Assembly (NCBI GenBank): GCA_938049225.1
Contig: CALICM010000035.1
Span: forward strand, 1-35,471
Direction: 5' to 3'
Origin: an uncultured Paracoccaceae bacterium
GTDB taxonomy: Bacteria > Pseudomonadota > Alphaproteobacteria > Rhodobacterales > Rhodobacteraceae
Length of the DNA: 35,471 nt
The notes below the pieces were generated by a model that was not told the origin of the DNA, did no database searches, and worked only from the letters and a program-made list of their open reading frames with translations. Shown here in pieces: positions 18,337-26,537 of this stretch. The translations under genes and the position numbers were made by a program. How positions within the stretch are numbered: the first letter of the stretch is position 1; the number at the start of each line of letters is the position of its first letter.

Positions 18337-19110
18337 TCAGCTCATCCAATTCCCACCGTCGACATTGTAGGTCTGGGCGACGACATAGTCGGCCTCGGCC
18401 GAGGCTAGAAACACCGCCATCCCTGTCAGATCCTGCGCCGTGCCCATCCGCCCAAAGGGCACCGCCGCGCCGACCTGGCGCTTTTTCTCGCCCGGCGCCA
18501 GCCCCTCGGCCTTGGCAAACAGCGCATCCACACTGTCCCAATGATCACCATCGACCACACCGGGGGCGATGGCGTTCACGTTGATGCCATGCTTGATCAG
18601 ATCCAGCCCTGCGGATTGTGTCAGGCTGATCACTGCCGCCTTGGTTGCGCAATAAACACCCACCAGCGCCTCGCCCCGGCGCCCGGCCTGGCTGGCCATA
18701 TTGATGATCTTGCCCCCTTGCCCCCGGGCGATCATCGCCCGCGCCACCGCCTGCAACATGAACAGCGTGCCTGCGACATTGACCGCGAATAGCCGGTCGT
18801 AGCTGTCGCGGGTGATATCGGCGATGCCCGCCAGATCGAATAGGGCGGCATTGTTGATCAGAATGTCGATGCCACCGAACTGCCCTTCGACCGCAGCGAC
18901 ACAGGCATCGATGGAGGCCTGATCGGTCACATCCAGATGTACCGCCTGTGTCGCCGCACCGATCCCCTTGGCGGCCTGCTGCGCTGCCTCGAGATTAATG
19001 TCGGCCAGCGCCACCTGCGCGCCCTCGGCCACATAGGCTTGGGCAAAGGCCAGCCCGATCCCGCGCGCAGCACCGGTGATCAGCGCGGTTTTGCCCGCCA
19101 GCCGGGTCAT
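18337..19110 (-). CDS. smoS: Sorbitol dehydrogenase, short-chain type
   Basis: Oxidises D-sorbitol to fructose with NAD in the cytoplasm (also L-iditol and galactitol in the R. sphaeroides enzyme). A 257-aa classical SDR: cofactor loop TGAARGIG (residues 12-19), NNAA (86-89), active-site N111, S140, Y153 and K157 in the normal spacing (YCATK), all as in the R. sphaeroides enzyme. Its ATG overlaps the smoK stop by 4 bases (ATGA), and mtlK follows after 1 base. The tight packing of transporter and two dehydrogenases points to one polyol operon. Confidence 0.93.
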   Translation of the reverse strand: MTRLAGKTALITGAARGIGLAFAQAYVAEGAQVALADINLEAAQQAAKGIGAATQAVHLDVTDQASIDACVAAVEGQFGGIDILINNAALFDLAGIADITRDSYDRLFAVNVAGTLFMLQAVARAMIARGQGGKIINMASQAGRRGEALVGVYCATKAAVISLTQSAGLDLIKHGINVNAIAPGVVDGDHWDSVDALFAKAEGLAPGEKKRQVGAAVPFGRMGTAQDLTGMAVFLASAEADYVVAQTYNVDGGNWMS

Positions 19111-20111
19111 CCCAGCCGCAGTCCATCGGCGCCAAAGCGATGCAGCTTGTCCATTTCAGGGCTCAGGTGAATCGTATCACCGTGGTGCACATCCATCTCG
19201 CCGCCGACGCGCACGGTCATCACCTCCATCAAGCCGGTGTCATGCACATGTAGGAAGGTGTCCGAGCCCAGGCGTTCGGACACACCCACGCGACCCGACC
19301 AAATGCCTTCGGTTTTCGAGACCGTCATATGCTCGGGCCGGATGCCGATGGTCGTGGCATCGTGCTTGGTGGCCTCGGGGCCGGTGATCAGGTTCATCTT
19401 GGGCGAGCCGATGAAGCCCGCCACAAAGGTGTTGCGCGGCGCGCGGTACAAATCCATCGGGCTGCCCACTTGTTCGATCCGGCCCGCCTGCAGCACCACG
19501 ATCTTGTCGGCCATTGTCATCGCCTCGACCTGATCATGGGTCACATAGATCATGGTGGTTTTGAGTTCGTTGTGCAGTTCGCTGATTTCCAAGCGCATGT
19601 TCACGCGCAAGGCTGCATCCAGGTTCGACAGCGGTTCATCAAACAGAAACGCCGCCGGCTCGCGCACAATCGCCCGCCCAATGGCGACGCGCTGCCGCTG
19701 CCCGCCCGACAATTGCCCGGGCCGCCGGTCCAGGTAATCGGTCAGGTTCAAGACCTTCGCCGCTGCCTCGACCTTGGCGTTCTGCACCGCTTTATCCAGC
19801 CCCGCCATCCGCAGCGGAAAGGCAATGTTCTTGCGCACCGACATATGTGGGTACAGTGCATAGCTTTGGAAAACCATCGCCAGGCCCCGCTTGGCGGGCG
19901 GCACTTCGGTCGCCTCACGCCCATCGATCTGGATCGCGCCCGAGGTCACATCCTCAAGCCCCGCGATCAGGCGCAACAAGGTGGATTTCCCGCAGCCCGA
20001 GGGGCCGACGAAGACGACGAATTCCCCCTCGTCGATCTGCAGATCCAAGGGTGGAATGACCTGCACGTCGCCGAAGTTCTTTGTGATCTGGTTCAATGTG
20101 ATGTTGCCCAT
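19107..20111 (-). CDS. smoK: Polyol ABC transporter ATP-binding protein
   Basis: A 334-aa MalK/UgpC-type ATPase powering SmoEFG. It has Walker [10 protein letters not shown] (residues 36-44), signature [14 protein letters not shown], Walker [13 protein letters not shown], then the C-terminal OB-fold (TOBE) domain from about residue 235 with IGRA/IGIRPEH-type motif (IGIRPEHM). I placed the start at 20111: GAGGGAAAG directly precedes that ATG and family members begin M-(x)2-4-I-x-L. The gene follows the Imm53-family gene by only 7 bases, so its ribosome site overlaps the end of that gene, an arrangement that breaks the usual smoG-smoK junction. Confidence 0.94.
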   Translation of the reverse strand: MGNITLNQITKNFGDVQVIPPLDLQIDEGEFVVFVGPSGCGKSTLLRLIAGLEDVTSGAIQIDGREATEVPPAKRGLAMVFQSYALYPHMSVRKNIAFPLRMAGLDKAVQNAKVEAAAKVLNLTDYLDRRPGQLSGGQRQRVAIGRAIVREPAAFLFDEPLSNLDAALRVNMRLEISELHNELKTTMIYVTHDQVEAMTMADKIVVLQAGRIEQVGSPMDLYRAPRNTFVAGFIGSPKMNLITGPEATKHDATTIGIRPEHMTVSKTEGIWSGRVGVSERLGSDTFLHVHDTGLMEVMTVRVGGEMDVHHGDTIHLSPEMDKLHRFGADGLRLG

Positions 20112-20118
20112 CTTTCCC

Positions 20119-20478
20119 TCATTTCCCCGCGTATTGCGGAAGCGCGCCAACTTCTGCGAGGCAAACGTCTAGAATCCACTCCAGGCGCCCAACTGCTCCG
20201 GCTGCTTTGAGTACCTGCTGGCCTTCCTCAAAACTGAAGATGGCCCAATCATCATCTTCGTCTGAATTGTTGAAACTGTGCTTTTCAACGTCCGCACCGG
20301 CCGGGAACCCGATCCCATCCAGTCGCAGAGTTACCAGCCAGCCAGGGTTGTCCACGCTCTCGATTGTCAAACCTCCCTGATGCTCCCAATCTCCGTCGCA
20401 GTTTGAGCGATACCAAGCCTCCAAGGCACCGAGCGTCGAGTTATGCTTGCTTCTCTTGTTCCCCACATCCTGAGTCAT
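20119..20478 (-). CDS. Immunity protein 53 (Imm53) family protein
   Basis: A 119-aa acidic protein with the motif block [16 protein letters not shown] (residues about 19-34), then [21 protein letters not shown] (35-55). I recognise W-Y[10 protein letters not shown] followed by I-E-x-x-D-N-P-G-W as the core of the Imm53 family, immunity proteins of polymorphic toxin systems. The protein lies exactly between smoG (TAG directly followed by its ATG) and smoK (7 bases), so it is transcribed and probably translated with the transporter. No toxin gene is near. A hand count of 20161-20460 gives about 55% G+C, against about 59% for 19381-19680 in smoK, a small difference that could hint at later arrival. 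The alternative is a housekeeping protein of the same fold. Confidence 0.8.
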   Translation of the reverse strand: MTQDVGNKRSKHNSTLGALEAWYRSNCDGDWEHQGGLTIESVDNPGWLVTLRLDGIGFPAGADVEKHSFNNSDEDDDWAIFSFEEGQQVLKAAGAVGRLEWILDVCLAEVGALPQYAGK

Positions 20479-21309
20479 CTATTTCACGGCTCCGAATGTC
20501 AGGCCCCGTACCAGTTGTTTCTGGCTGAACCACCCCATGATCAGGATCGGGGCGATGGCCATCGTGCTGGCGGCGCTGAGTTTGGCATAGAACAACCCCT
20601 CGGGGCTGGAATAGCTGGCGATAAAGGCGGTCAGTGGGGCCGCCTTGGCGGCGGTCAGGTTGAGGGTCCAGAACGCCTCGTTCCAGGCCAGGATGATGTT
20701 CAAAAGCAAGGTCGAGGCGATGCCCGGCACCGCCATCGGCGTCAGCACATACAAGATTTCCGAGCGCAGGTTGGCGCCATCCATCCGCGCGGCCTCAAGG
20801 ATCTCGCCAGGGATTTCCTTGAAATAGGTATAAAGCATCCAAACGATGATCGGCAGATTGATCAGCGTCAACACGATCACCAGCCCACTGCGGGTGTCCA
20901 ACAGGCCCGTGTCGCGGAAGATCAGATAGATCGGGATCAGCACGCCCACGGGTGGCAGCATCTTGGTCGAGAGCATCCACATCAGGATGTTCTTGGTCTG
21001 CTTGGCTGGCACAAAGGCCATCGACCAGGCCGCAGGGATCGCGATGGCCAGCCCCAAAAGCGTGGATCCGACCGAGATTACAACCGAGTTCCAGAAATGC
21101 AGAAAATAGTTCGACCGCTCTTGCACAACGCCATAGTTTTCAAACGTCCAGTCGAAGAAGAACAGCGAAGGCGGGTCGGCGATCGCCTCGGCCTCGGTCT
21201 TAAAGCTGGTCAGGATCGTCCAAAGGATGGGGAAGAAGATCAGCAGGCCCACAGTCCAGGCCGCGGCAGTGACGATGATCTTACGACGGGTTGTGATTGC
21301 ACGGGCCAT
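20479..21309 (-). CDS. smoG: Polyol ABC transporter permease (MalG type)
   Basis: A 276-aa inner-membrane permease with six predicted membrane segments, the first at residues about 13-35. The EAA coupling motif reads EILEAARMDGANLRSEILYVLTPMAVPG in the fourth cytoplasmic loop (about 168-195), matching the MalK-interacting EAA---G motif. It pairs with SmoF. Its ATG follows the smoF TGA by 3 bases, and the Imm53-family gene starts directly after its TAG. Confidence 0.93.
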   Translation of the reverse strand: MARAITTRRKIIVTAAAWTVGLLIFFPILWTILTSFKTEAEAIADPPSLFFFDWTFENYGVVQERSNYFLHFWNSVVISVGSTLLGLAIAIPAAWSMAFVPAKQTKNILMWMLSTKMLPPVGVLIPIYLIFRDTGLLDTRSGLVIVLTLINLPIIVWMLYTYFKEIPGEILEAARMDGANLRSEILYVLTPMAVPGIASTLLLNIILAWNEAFWTLNLTAAKAAPLTAFIASYSSPEGLFYAKLSAASTMAIAPILIMGWFSQKQLVRGLTFGAVK

Positions 21310-21312
21310 GGC

Positions 21313-22185
21313 TCAGGCGTCCAGGTTCTTGCCGATCATCCGCATCAGGAAGATCGCAACAATGTTTGCAAGGATGATGGCGACGACCCCACCGGCCGAG
21401 CCTTCGCCGACATCGTAATTCAACAGGCTCTCGGCATAGACCAGATAGGTCAGATTGGTGCTGGCCGTGCCGGGTCCACCATTGGTGGTCACCAGGATCT
21501 CGGCAAAGATCGACAACAGAAAGATCGTTTGGATCAGCACCACCACGGTGATGGCACGCGCCAGATGCGGCAGGGTGATAAAGAAGAACCGGCTGAACGG
21601 CCCTGCCCCATCCATTTCAGCCGCTTCCATCTGTTCGCTGTCCAGGCTTTGGATCGCTGTCAAAAGGATTAGCGTCGCAAAGGGCAACCATTGCCAACTG
21701 ACGATCCCAATAATCGACGCCAGCGGTGCCTGACTGAGAAAGTCATAGGGTTGTAGCCCCAGCGCCTTGGCCCCATAGGCGAAGAGGCCATTCACCGGGT
21801 TCATGAACATGTTCTTCCATACCAGGGCAGAAACGGTGGGCATCACGAAGAACGGCGCTATCACCAAAATCCGTACGATACCCTGGCCCCATATTGGCTG
21901 GTCCAACAGGATCGCCAGCAACACACCAAAGACCACAGTGATGATCAGTACCCCGCCCACCAGCAACAGCGTGTTGGTCAGCGCATGGAAGAACGCGGGG
22001 TTCGTCAGGAAATTCTCGTAGTTGCCAAAGCCGACCCACCCCTGCCGCTCGGGCGTCAGCAGCCGGTAGCGCCGGAACGAATAATACAGCGTCATGCACA
22101 GCGGGATCAGCATCCACGCCAGAAGCAGCATCACAGCGGGCGAGATCATTGCGCGCGCGGCGGTCCGGGAATGCTGGGTCGACAT
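21313..22185 (-). CDS. smoF: Polyol ABC transporter permease (MalF type)
   Basis: A 290-aa permease, six predicted membrane segments starting at residues about 15-34 (MISPAVMLLLAWMLIPLCMT). The EAA motif is SEQMEAAEMDGAGPFSRFFFITLPHL (about 195-220). AAGGGAGTT stands 8 bases before the ATG. It is separated from smoE by 105 bases with a hairpin and from smoG by 3 bases. It forms the channel with SmoG; specificity for polyols is inferred from the neighbouring smoS and mtlK. Confidence 0.93.
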   Translation of the reverse strand: MSTQHSRTAARAMISPAVMLLLAWMLIPLCMTLYYSFRRYRLLTPERQGWVGFGNYENFLTNPAFFHALTNTLLLVGGVLIITVVFGVLLAILLDQPIWGQGIVRILVIAPFFVMPTVSALVWKNMFMNPVNGLFAYGAKALGLQPYDFLSQAPLASIIGIVSWQWLPFATLILLTAIQSLDSEQMEAAEMDGAGPFSRFFFITLPHLARAITVVVLIQTIFLLSIFAEILVTTNGGPGTASTNLTYLVYAESLLNYDVGEGSAGGVVAIILANIVAIFLMRMIGKNLDA

Positions 22186-22249
22186 AACGCGAACTCCCTT
22201 GGATCAGGCACGAGGGATCTGTCGGCGCCACGGGCACCGGCGGTGTGGC

Positions 22250-22272
22250 GGGCAGACCCAGAGGGTCCGCCC
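22250..22272 (-). promoter_or_regulatory. Stable intercistronic hairpin between smoE and smoF
   Basis: On the transcript GGGCGGACCC, loop TCT, GGGTCTGCCC forms a 10-pair stem with one G-U pair, about 20 bases after the smoE stop. No T-run follows. As with the hairpin after xylF, it probably protects the binding-protein message or trims read-through into the permease genes. Confidence 0.65.
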
Positions 22273-22290
22273 ACCTATCGTCAGCCGGGG

Positions 22291-23613
22291 TTACTGGATG
22301 TAACCAGCGTCCTTCATCTCGTCCAAGGTCAGGGCTTGCGCGTTGGCCAAAGCATCCTCAACCGAGGTGGTGCCCGCCAAAGCTGCCGAGAACTGTTGAC
22401 CCGTTGCCGTGGCGATCCCCTGAAACTCGGGGATGGCGACGAACTGAATGCCGACATAAGGCACCGGATCGACGGTCGGGTTGGTTGGATCGGCCGCGTT
22501 GATGCTGTCCAAGGTCATCTTGGCAAAGGGAACGCTGGCATATTCGGGGTTCTCATAGAGCGAGGTCCGAGTGCCTGGGGGCACATTCGCCCAACCCTCT
22601 TTCGAGGCGACCAGTTCCAGATACTCTTTGGACGTGGCCCATTCGACGAACTTCTTCGCCGCTTCTGGACTGTCGGTGCCAGCCGGAATGGCCAACGACC
22701 ATGCCCACAACCAGTTGCCGCGCTTGCCCAGGCCGTTGTCCGGCGCCAGGGCAAAACCCACTTTGTCGGCCACGGTGCTGTCGTTGGGGTTGGTCACGAA
22801 CGAGGCGGCGACAGTCGCGTCAATCCACATGCCGCATTTGCCGGTCTGGAACAGCGCCAGGTTCTCGTTGAAGCCATTGCCCGACGCGCCCGGAGGGCCC
22901 GCGTCATTCATCAGATCCACATAGAAGTTCACTGTCGCGGCCCACTCAGGGCTGTCGAACTGTGGGTTCCAGTCTTCGTCGAACCAGCGTGCGCCGAACG
23001 AGTTCGACATGGCGGTCAGGAACGCCATGTTTTCGCCCCAGCCCGCTTTGCCGCGCAGGCAAACGCCATAGATCTCGTTGTCTTTGTCGGTCATCGCACG
23101 GGCCGCTTCGGCGATGAACTCCCAGGTTGGTGCTTCGGGCATCTCCATGCCTGCCGCTTCCATCAGGTCGGTGCGGTACATCACCATCGAGCTTTCGCCG
23201 TAGAAAGGGGCGGCATAAAGCTCACCGTCGACTGTCAAGCCGCCCCGGATCGCGGGTAGCAGGTCGTCCACGTCATAGCTATCGGGCAGATCGTTCAGCG
23301 AGGTCAACCACCCCTGCTTGCCCCAGATCGGGACCTCGTAAGTTCCGATGGTCATCACATCGTATTGACCGCCTTTGGTGGCAATATCGGTGGTGACGCG
23401 CTGACGCAGAACGTTTTCCTCCAGCGTAACCCACTCCAGGTTAATGTCTGGGTTCTTGGCCGTGAAATCCTCTGTCAAGCCCTGCATCCGGACCATGTCG
23501 CCATTGTTCACGGTAGCGATCGTGACCGTTTTGGCGTGACCGTCGGCAAGTGCGACGGTGCCAACGGCACACAGGGCAGTTGCGCCCATCAGGGCGCGCA
23601 TCGTGGTGTTCAT
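22291..23613 (-). CDS. smoE: Polyol-binding periplasmic protein
   Basis: A 440-aa extracellular solute-binding protein of family 1 (MalE/SmoE type). Its signal peptide is residues 1-22 (MRALMGATALCAVGTVALA, cleavage before DGHAKTV). The mature protein has TVTIATVNNGDMVRMQGLTEDF at its start, YDVMTIGTYEVPIWGKQGWL (around 85-105) and the family pocket motif YAAPFYGESSMVMYRTDLMEAAG. The frame opens 19 codons earlier, but GGGAGGTACCT before the ATG at 23613 and the signal peptide fix the start. A dyad that is probably the SorC-regulator operator lies 21-59 bases upstream. The hexitols sorbitol and mannitol are the likely ligands. Confidence 0.93.
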   Translation of the reverse strand: MNTTMRALMGATALCAVGTVALADGHAKTVTIATVNNGDMVRMQGLTEDFTAKNPDINLEWVTLEENVLRQRVTTDIATKGGQYDVMTIGTYEVPIWGKQGWLTSLNDLPDSYDVDDLLPAIRGGLTVDGELYAAPFYGESSMVMYRTDLMEAAGMEMPEAPTWEFIAEAARAMTDKDNEIYGVCLRGKAGWGENMAFLTAMSNSFGARWFDEDWNPQFDSPEWAATVNFYVDLMNDAGPPGASGNGFNENLALFQTGKCGMWIDATVAASFVTNPNDSTVADKVGFALAPDNGLGKRGNWLWAWSLAIPAGTDSPEAAKKFVEWATSKEYLELVASKEGWANVPPGTRTSLYENPEYASVPFAKMTLDSINAADPTNPTVDPVPYVGIQFVAIPEFQGIATATGQQFSAALAGTTSVEDALANAQALTLDEMKDAGYIQ

Positions 23614-23633
23614 AGGTACCTCCCAAGGCCCTT

Positions 23634-23672
23634 GAGTGGGCATTTGCTTATCCAGTGGGCAAATACTCACTC
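23634..23672. promoter_or_regulatory. Dyad operator of smoE, probable SorC-family regulator site
   Basis: GAGTGGGCATTTGC (23634-23647) and GCAAATACTCACTC (23659-23672) are 14-base arms matching at 12 positions across an 11-base centre. A second shorter dyad, ACTCA-ATAAA-TGAGT, follows at 23669-23683. Together they occupy the region 21 to 70 bases before the smoE start, where the promoter should be. The regulator gene lies just upstream and is the natural candidate. The rest of the 225-base gap shows no gene. Confidence 0.6.
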
Positions 23673-23838
23673 AATAAATGAGTCGAGTCAATAGCGAAGG
23701 TCCCGTAGTGCGCGGGACATGGGGCGTGCCGGGCAGAGGTCACATGATCAGACGTCAAGATCATCATATCGCAGACCACGCCCAACGTGAGGGCCGCCTG
23801 CAGGTATGCTGCCGCTCCCGGAACGACGACAACGGCCC

Positions 23839-24801
23839 CTAACCCGCCAGGATCCGCTCTGCTGTCGCCTCGTCCGTGATCAACCCGTTGATCAGCTTTC
23901 CCGTCAGCGCCGCCCGAATCGACCGGGCCTTGGCCGCGCCACAGGCCACGCCGATCACCGGCGTGGGGCGGTCGACGACCAGGGGTGCGCTCAGCACCCG
24001 GCGATTCACACCACCCTCGAACACCTCGCCCTGGGCATCATAGGACCAACTGGTGATCTCGCCCACAACGCCCGCCGCGCGCAGCTGCTGGATCTCGTCT
24101 GCCGTGATGAACCCGTCAAGAACCAAGGGCGCGTGATCGTCCACCTGGCCGACACCCACAAAAACCACATCCGCCTGGCGACATAACTCCATCGTATTAT
24201 GGACCGGCTCTTGCGAGTGCAGCACTTTCAACTCGGCCTCGTCACGGGCCAGCACCGGCAGCGGCATTGGGTAGTGGCCCGCGTTCACCCGCTCGGCCAA
24301 GCGGATCACGACGTTATAGGGCGTCGCCGAGCCGTCGAGCATCATATTGCCAAGCAGCGAGACAATGCGATGCTGTGGGCAATTCATCATCGGCAGTTGC
24401 TCGACACAGGCCCGCAGGGCGCGGCCCGTGCCCATGGCCATGATCACCGGCGACTTCATTTTCAGATGCCGCTCCATCTCGGCCGCCCCCGCGATCGCGA
24501 CCCCGGTCAGCAGGCCGGGCGCGTCCGGATCACTAGGCACCACCTCGCACAGCTTCAGGCCGAAGCGGTCTTCCAGGGCGCGGCTCAACTCCATGCAGCG
24601 GGCAATTGGGTGATCCAGCCGCACCTTGATCAACCGCTCGCTGACTGCCAGCGAAACCAGACGTTGGGCCGATTGTCGCGAGACGCCCAGCTTGCGCGCG
24701 ATCTCGTCCTGGGTATTGCCCGCCACATAATACAGCCACCCCGCCCGGGCGGCATCGTCCAGGCGCCCGCTGTCACCATTTGGTTTCGATCCTGTGGTCA
24801 T
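23839..24801 (-). CDS. smoC: SorC/DeoR-family transcriptional regulator of polyol operon
   Basis: A 320-aa regulator with an N-terminal helix-turn-helix (residues about 14-60: AARAGWLYYVAGNTQDEIARKLG, then VSRQSAQRLVSLAVSERLI) and a C-terminal sugar-binding domain of the SorC type (GTGRALRACVEQLP, FVGVGQVDDHAPLVLDGFI, GVACGAAKARSIRAAL). These sense phosphorylated or free sugars. In R. sphaeroides an equivalent gene controls the polyol cluster; I use that name by position and family. ATG follows the HAD stop by 15 bases, with AAGGAA in between. A strong dyad before smoE fits its target. Confidence 0.88.
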   Translation of the reverse strand: MTTGSKPNGDSGRLDDAARAGWLYYVAGNTQDEIARKLGVSRQSAQRLVSLAVSERLIKVRLDHPIARCMELSRALEDRFGLKLCEVVPSDPDAPGLLTGVAIAGAAEMERHLKMKSPVIMAMGTGRALRACVEQLPMMNCPQHRIVSLLGNMMLDGSATPYNVVIRLAERVNAGHYPMPLPVLARDEAELKVLHSQEPVHNTMELCRQADVVFVGVGQVDDHAPLVLDGFITADEIQQLRAAGVVGEITSWSYDAQGEVFEGGVNRRVLSAPLVVDRPTPVIGVACGAAKARSIRAALTGKLINGLITDEATAERILAG

Positions 24802-24816
24802 GGGCGGCGGCGTTCC

Positions 24817-25470
24817 TTACGCAAACTCAGCCATCCATAGGGGCAGGTCCGCCCAATTGTCAAAGCTCCGCACCGAAGGGTCGTGTTTCAAATGCCGCCC
24901 GCGCAAATGTGCCCCGCCCGTGTAGCGTAGCACATGCATACCCGCCGCCTGTGCCGCCGCGATCCCTGGAAGGCTGTCCTCGATCACCAGACACTGTTGC
25001 GGGTTGGCGCTTATTTTGCGTGCCGCATGCAAGAACAAATCCGGCGCCGGTTTGCCTCGCTTAACTTCCGAGGCGGTGTAGACGCGATCCCCAAAAAACA
25101 AATCAAGACCCGTCAAGGCCAGCGAGCGGCCTACCCGCTCGGGACTGCTGCTGGTCGCCACACAATATGGCTGCGCCAGCGTCTTCAGGACGGCGCCGAT
25201 TCCCGGTGTGCTGTGCAACTCGCTCTCAAAAACCCGCAGCAGATCGGCACGATAGCTGGCCTCGAACCCCTGGGGTAGATCCACCGCAAAGGTGCGGCGG
25301 ATCTCGGCAGCGACGGTGGGGAAACTGCGGCCCAGAAAGTGGACGCAGAAGTGATCGAAGTCGATCTCTATGCCCTGGGCCGAGAGCGCCGCGGTCAAGA
25401 TGCGTGCGCTCAAAACCTCGCTGTCGATCAGGACACCATCGCAATCGAAGATGATCGCTTCAATTGGCAT
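24817..25470 (-). CDS. HAD-superfamily phosphatase (beta-phosphoglucomutase-like)
   Basis: A 217-aa subfamily IA HAD hydrolase: motif I FDCDGVLIDSE with nucleophile D9 and D11, motif II SSSPER near residue 108, motif III K-x-G-K-P-A-P-D near 138-145, and IEDSLPGIAAAQAAGM for motif IV. A helical cap lies between motif I and II. It would remove phosphate from a small molecule, perhaps a sugar phosphate; the substrate is unknown. AAAGAGG stands 6 bases before the ATG. It is upstream of the polyol regulator in the same direction, with only 34 bases to the lipoprotein genes before it. Confidence 0.88.
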   Translation of the reverse strand: MPIEAIIFDCDGVLIDSEVLSARILTAALSAQGIEIDFDHFCVHFLGRSFPTVAAEIRRTFAVDLPQGFEASYRADLLRVFESELHSTPGIGAVLKTLAQPYCVATSSSPERVGRSLALTGLDLFFGDRVYTASEVKRGKPAPDLFLHAARKISANPQQCLVIEDSLPGIAAAQAAGMHVLRYTGGAHLRGRHLKHDPSVRSFDNWADLPLWMAEFA

Positions 25471-25504
25471 TATGCCTCTTTGTCATGCACTTACCGCCCG
25501 ACCC

Positions 25505-25912
25505 TCATCCCTTGACGATGAAGCCGTCGGTCGCGGGGTCATGGCATTGGACGGCGGCAAGGGGGGGCAGTCTGTCGGTCAGTGATTTACGTTGTAACCG
25601 CCCCTGTGCCAGGTCTTCTGATGTGCAAATACGCCCCTCGCCGACCGTGTATCCCCGGCCCTTCAAGCAGCTTGCCAGGCGTCGGAGCCGCTCGTCCTCG
25701 GCGATGTTGCGGGATCTGTCGATGATTAGTCCTTGATCCATGGTCAGATCCGCGCCCACAACCGACAACTCGCAGCGCCCCAGGTCGCTGGCGCGGGTTT
25801 GCACGTCGGCGGTTTCGGACCAAATCACCGGGGTAAACTGGCTCGCCGGTCCCGGGTCACGGCCGCCACAGGCCGCGACCAACAAAAGGATCCCCAGCAG
25901 CCGACTAGCCAA
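25505..25912 (-). CDS. Lipoprotein, paralogue of the preceding gene (TTG start)
   Basis: A 135-aa protein with a lipobox: hydrophobic LLGILLLVAAC with the lipidated Cys at 15. It shares its C-terminal half with the upstream gene: C-L-x-x-x-G-Y-T-V, a Cys about ten residues on, then LPPLAAVQCHDP and a G-F-I-V-K-G end. Three conserved cysteines in the mature part could form disulfides. The start is a TTG at 25912; an in-frame stop 6 bases before it forbids a longer form. It overlaps the upstream gene by 8 bases, so translation is probably coupled. No recognised family; likely an outer or inner membrane anchored periplasmic protein. Confidence 0.68.
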   Translation of the reverse strand: MASRLLGILLLVAACGGRDPGPASQFTPVIWSETADVQTRASDLGRCELSVVGADLTMDQGLIIDRSRNIAEDERLRRLASCLKGRGYTVGEGRICTSEDLAQGRLQRKSLTDRLPPLAAVQCHDPATDGFIVKG

Positions 25913-26327
25913 CGATCAGACCGCGGTTAACCGGATCCGCACATCGGATGCTGGCAAGCGGTGGCAGGATTTCAGGCTGGACCACCAGCGTCCCGCCACG
26001 GCGCAAAGCGTCATTGCAGACCGGCAATTGGGTGACGGTGTAACCCTTATTGGTCAGGCAAGCGCGGACAAAGCGGGCCTCCTGCGCTGGGTTCGAGCTG
26101 ACGGCCGCCGCCATCATTTCGGGGGTCGCATTGGGCGGCAGACCCCGAGCGGCAAGCTCGCATTCGTTGATGTCGCGACCACGGGTGATCCGGGGCGTGT
26201 TACCCTTCCAGGTGAAAGGGGTCATCGCGGTCGGGGCCGCGGTAGGGGCACCTGGCAGGGGGGCTAATGCGCAGGCTGAGAGCGACAGGGCGGTGGCTGC
26301 GGCGACAAGTGAGGAGCGTAGGTGCAC
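25905..26327 (-). CDS. Lipoprotein, first of a tandem paralogous pair (GTG start)
   Basis: A 140-aa protein starting at GTG 26327 with GGAGA 6 bases upstream; the frame is open upstream but has no signal sequence there. The signal VHLRSSLVAAATALSLSAC places the lipidated Cys at 19, followed by a proline/alanine linker. The rest carries G-R-D-I-N-E-C-E-L-A-A-R-G-L and the shared block C-L-T-N-K-G-Y-T-V, C-N-D-A-L, LPPLASIRCADP, GLIVG. Function unknown. The pair probably arose by duplication. Upstream, 26328-26537 shows no gene and should hold the promoter; I found no clear boxes. Confidence 0.7.
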   Translation of the reverse strand: MHLRSSLVAAATALSLSACALAPLPGAPTAAPTAMTPFTWKGNTPRITRGRDINECELAARGLPPNATPEMMAAAVSSNPAQEARFVRACLTNKGYTVTQLPVCNDALRRGGTLVVQPEILPPLASIRCADPVNRGLIVG

Positions 26328-26537
26328 GGGAGGTCTCCGATCTTTTTCGTTTGGTACCGGGTTTAGCATGTTTTTGGCGCAAGGAAGCGTATTTTTAAGC
26401 CTCACCCTTGAGGACTTCACCGTAAACCCCTATTCAGCCCACTGATATAATTAACGAAAAGCCTGTGACCTTTATTTCGTGTGGCTTTCGGGCGGGTCAG
26501 GTTTCAAAAAAGCTAACACCTTGCTTGAACCGCCGAC

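Noticed and set aside
20112-20150. Upstream extension of smoK to 20150
   Set aside because: It would overlap the Imm53-family gene; the ATG at 20111 has the ribosome site and the family N-terminus.
20443-21672. 409-codon plus-strand frame over smoG/smoF
   Set aside because: Very Gln/His/Arg-rich, antisense to two transporter genes; no credible protein.
21985-23259. 424-codon plus-strand frame over smoF/smoE
   Set aside because: Antisense shadow with no start signal.
25505-26327. The two lipoprotein genes as one frameshifted gene
   Set aside because: Each has its own signal peptide and lipobox and a full copy of the shared C-terminal block, so this is a duplication, not a break.
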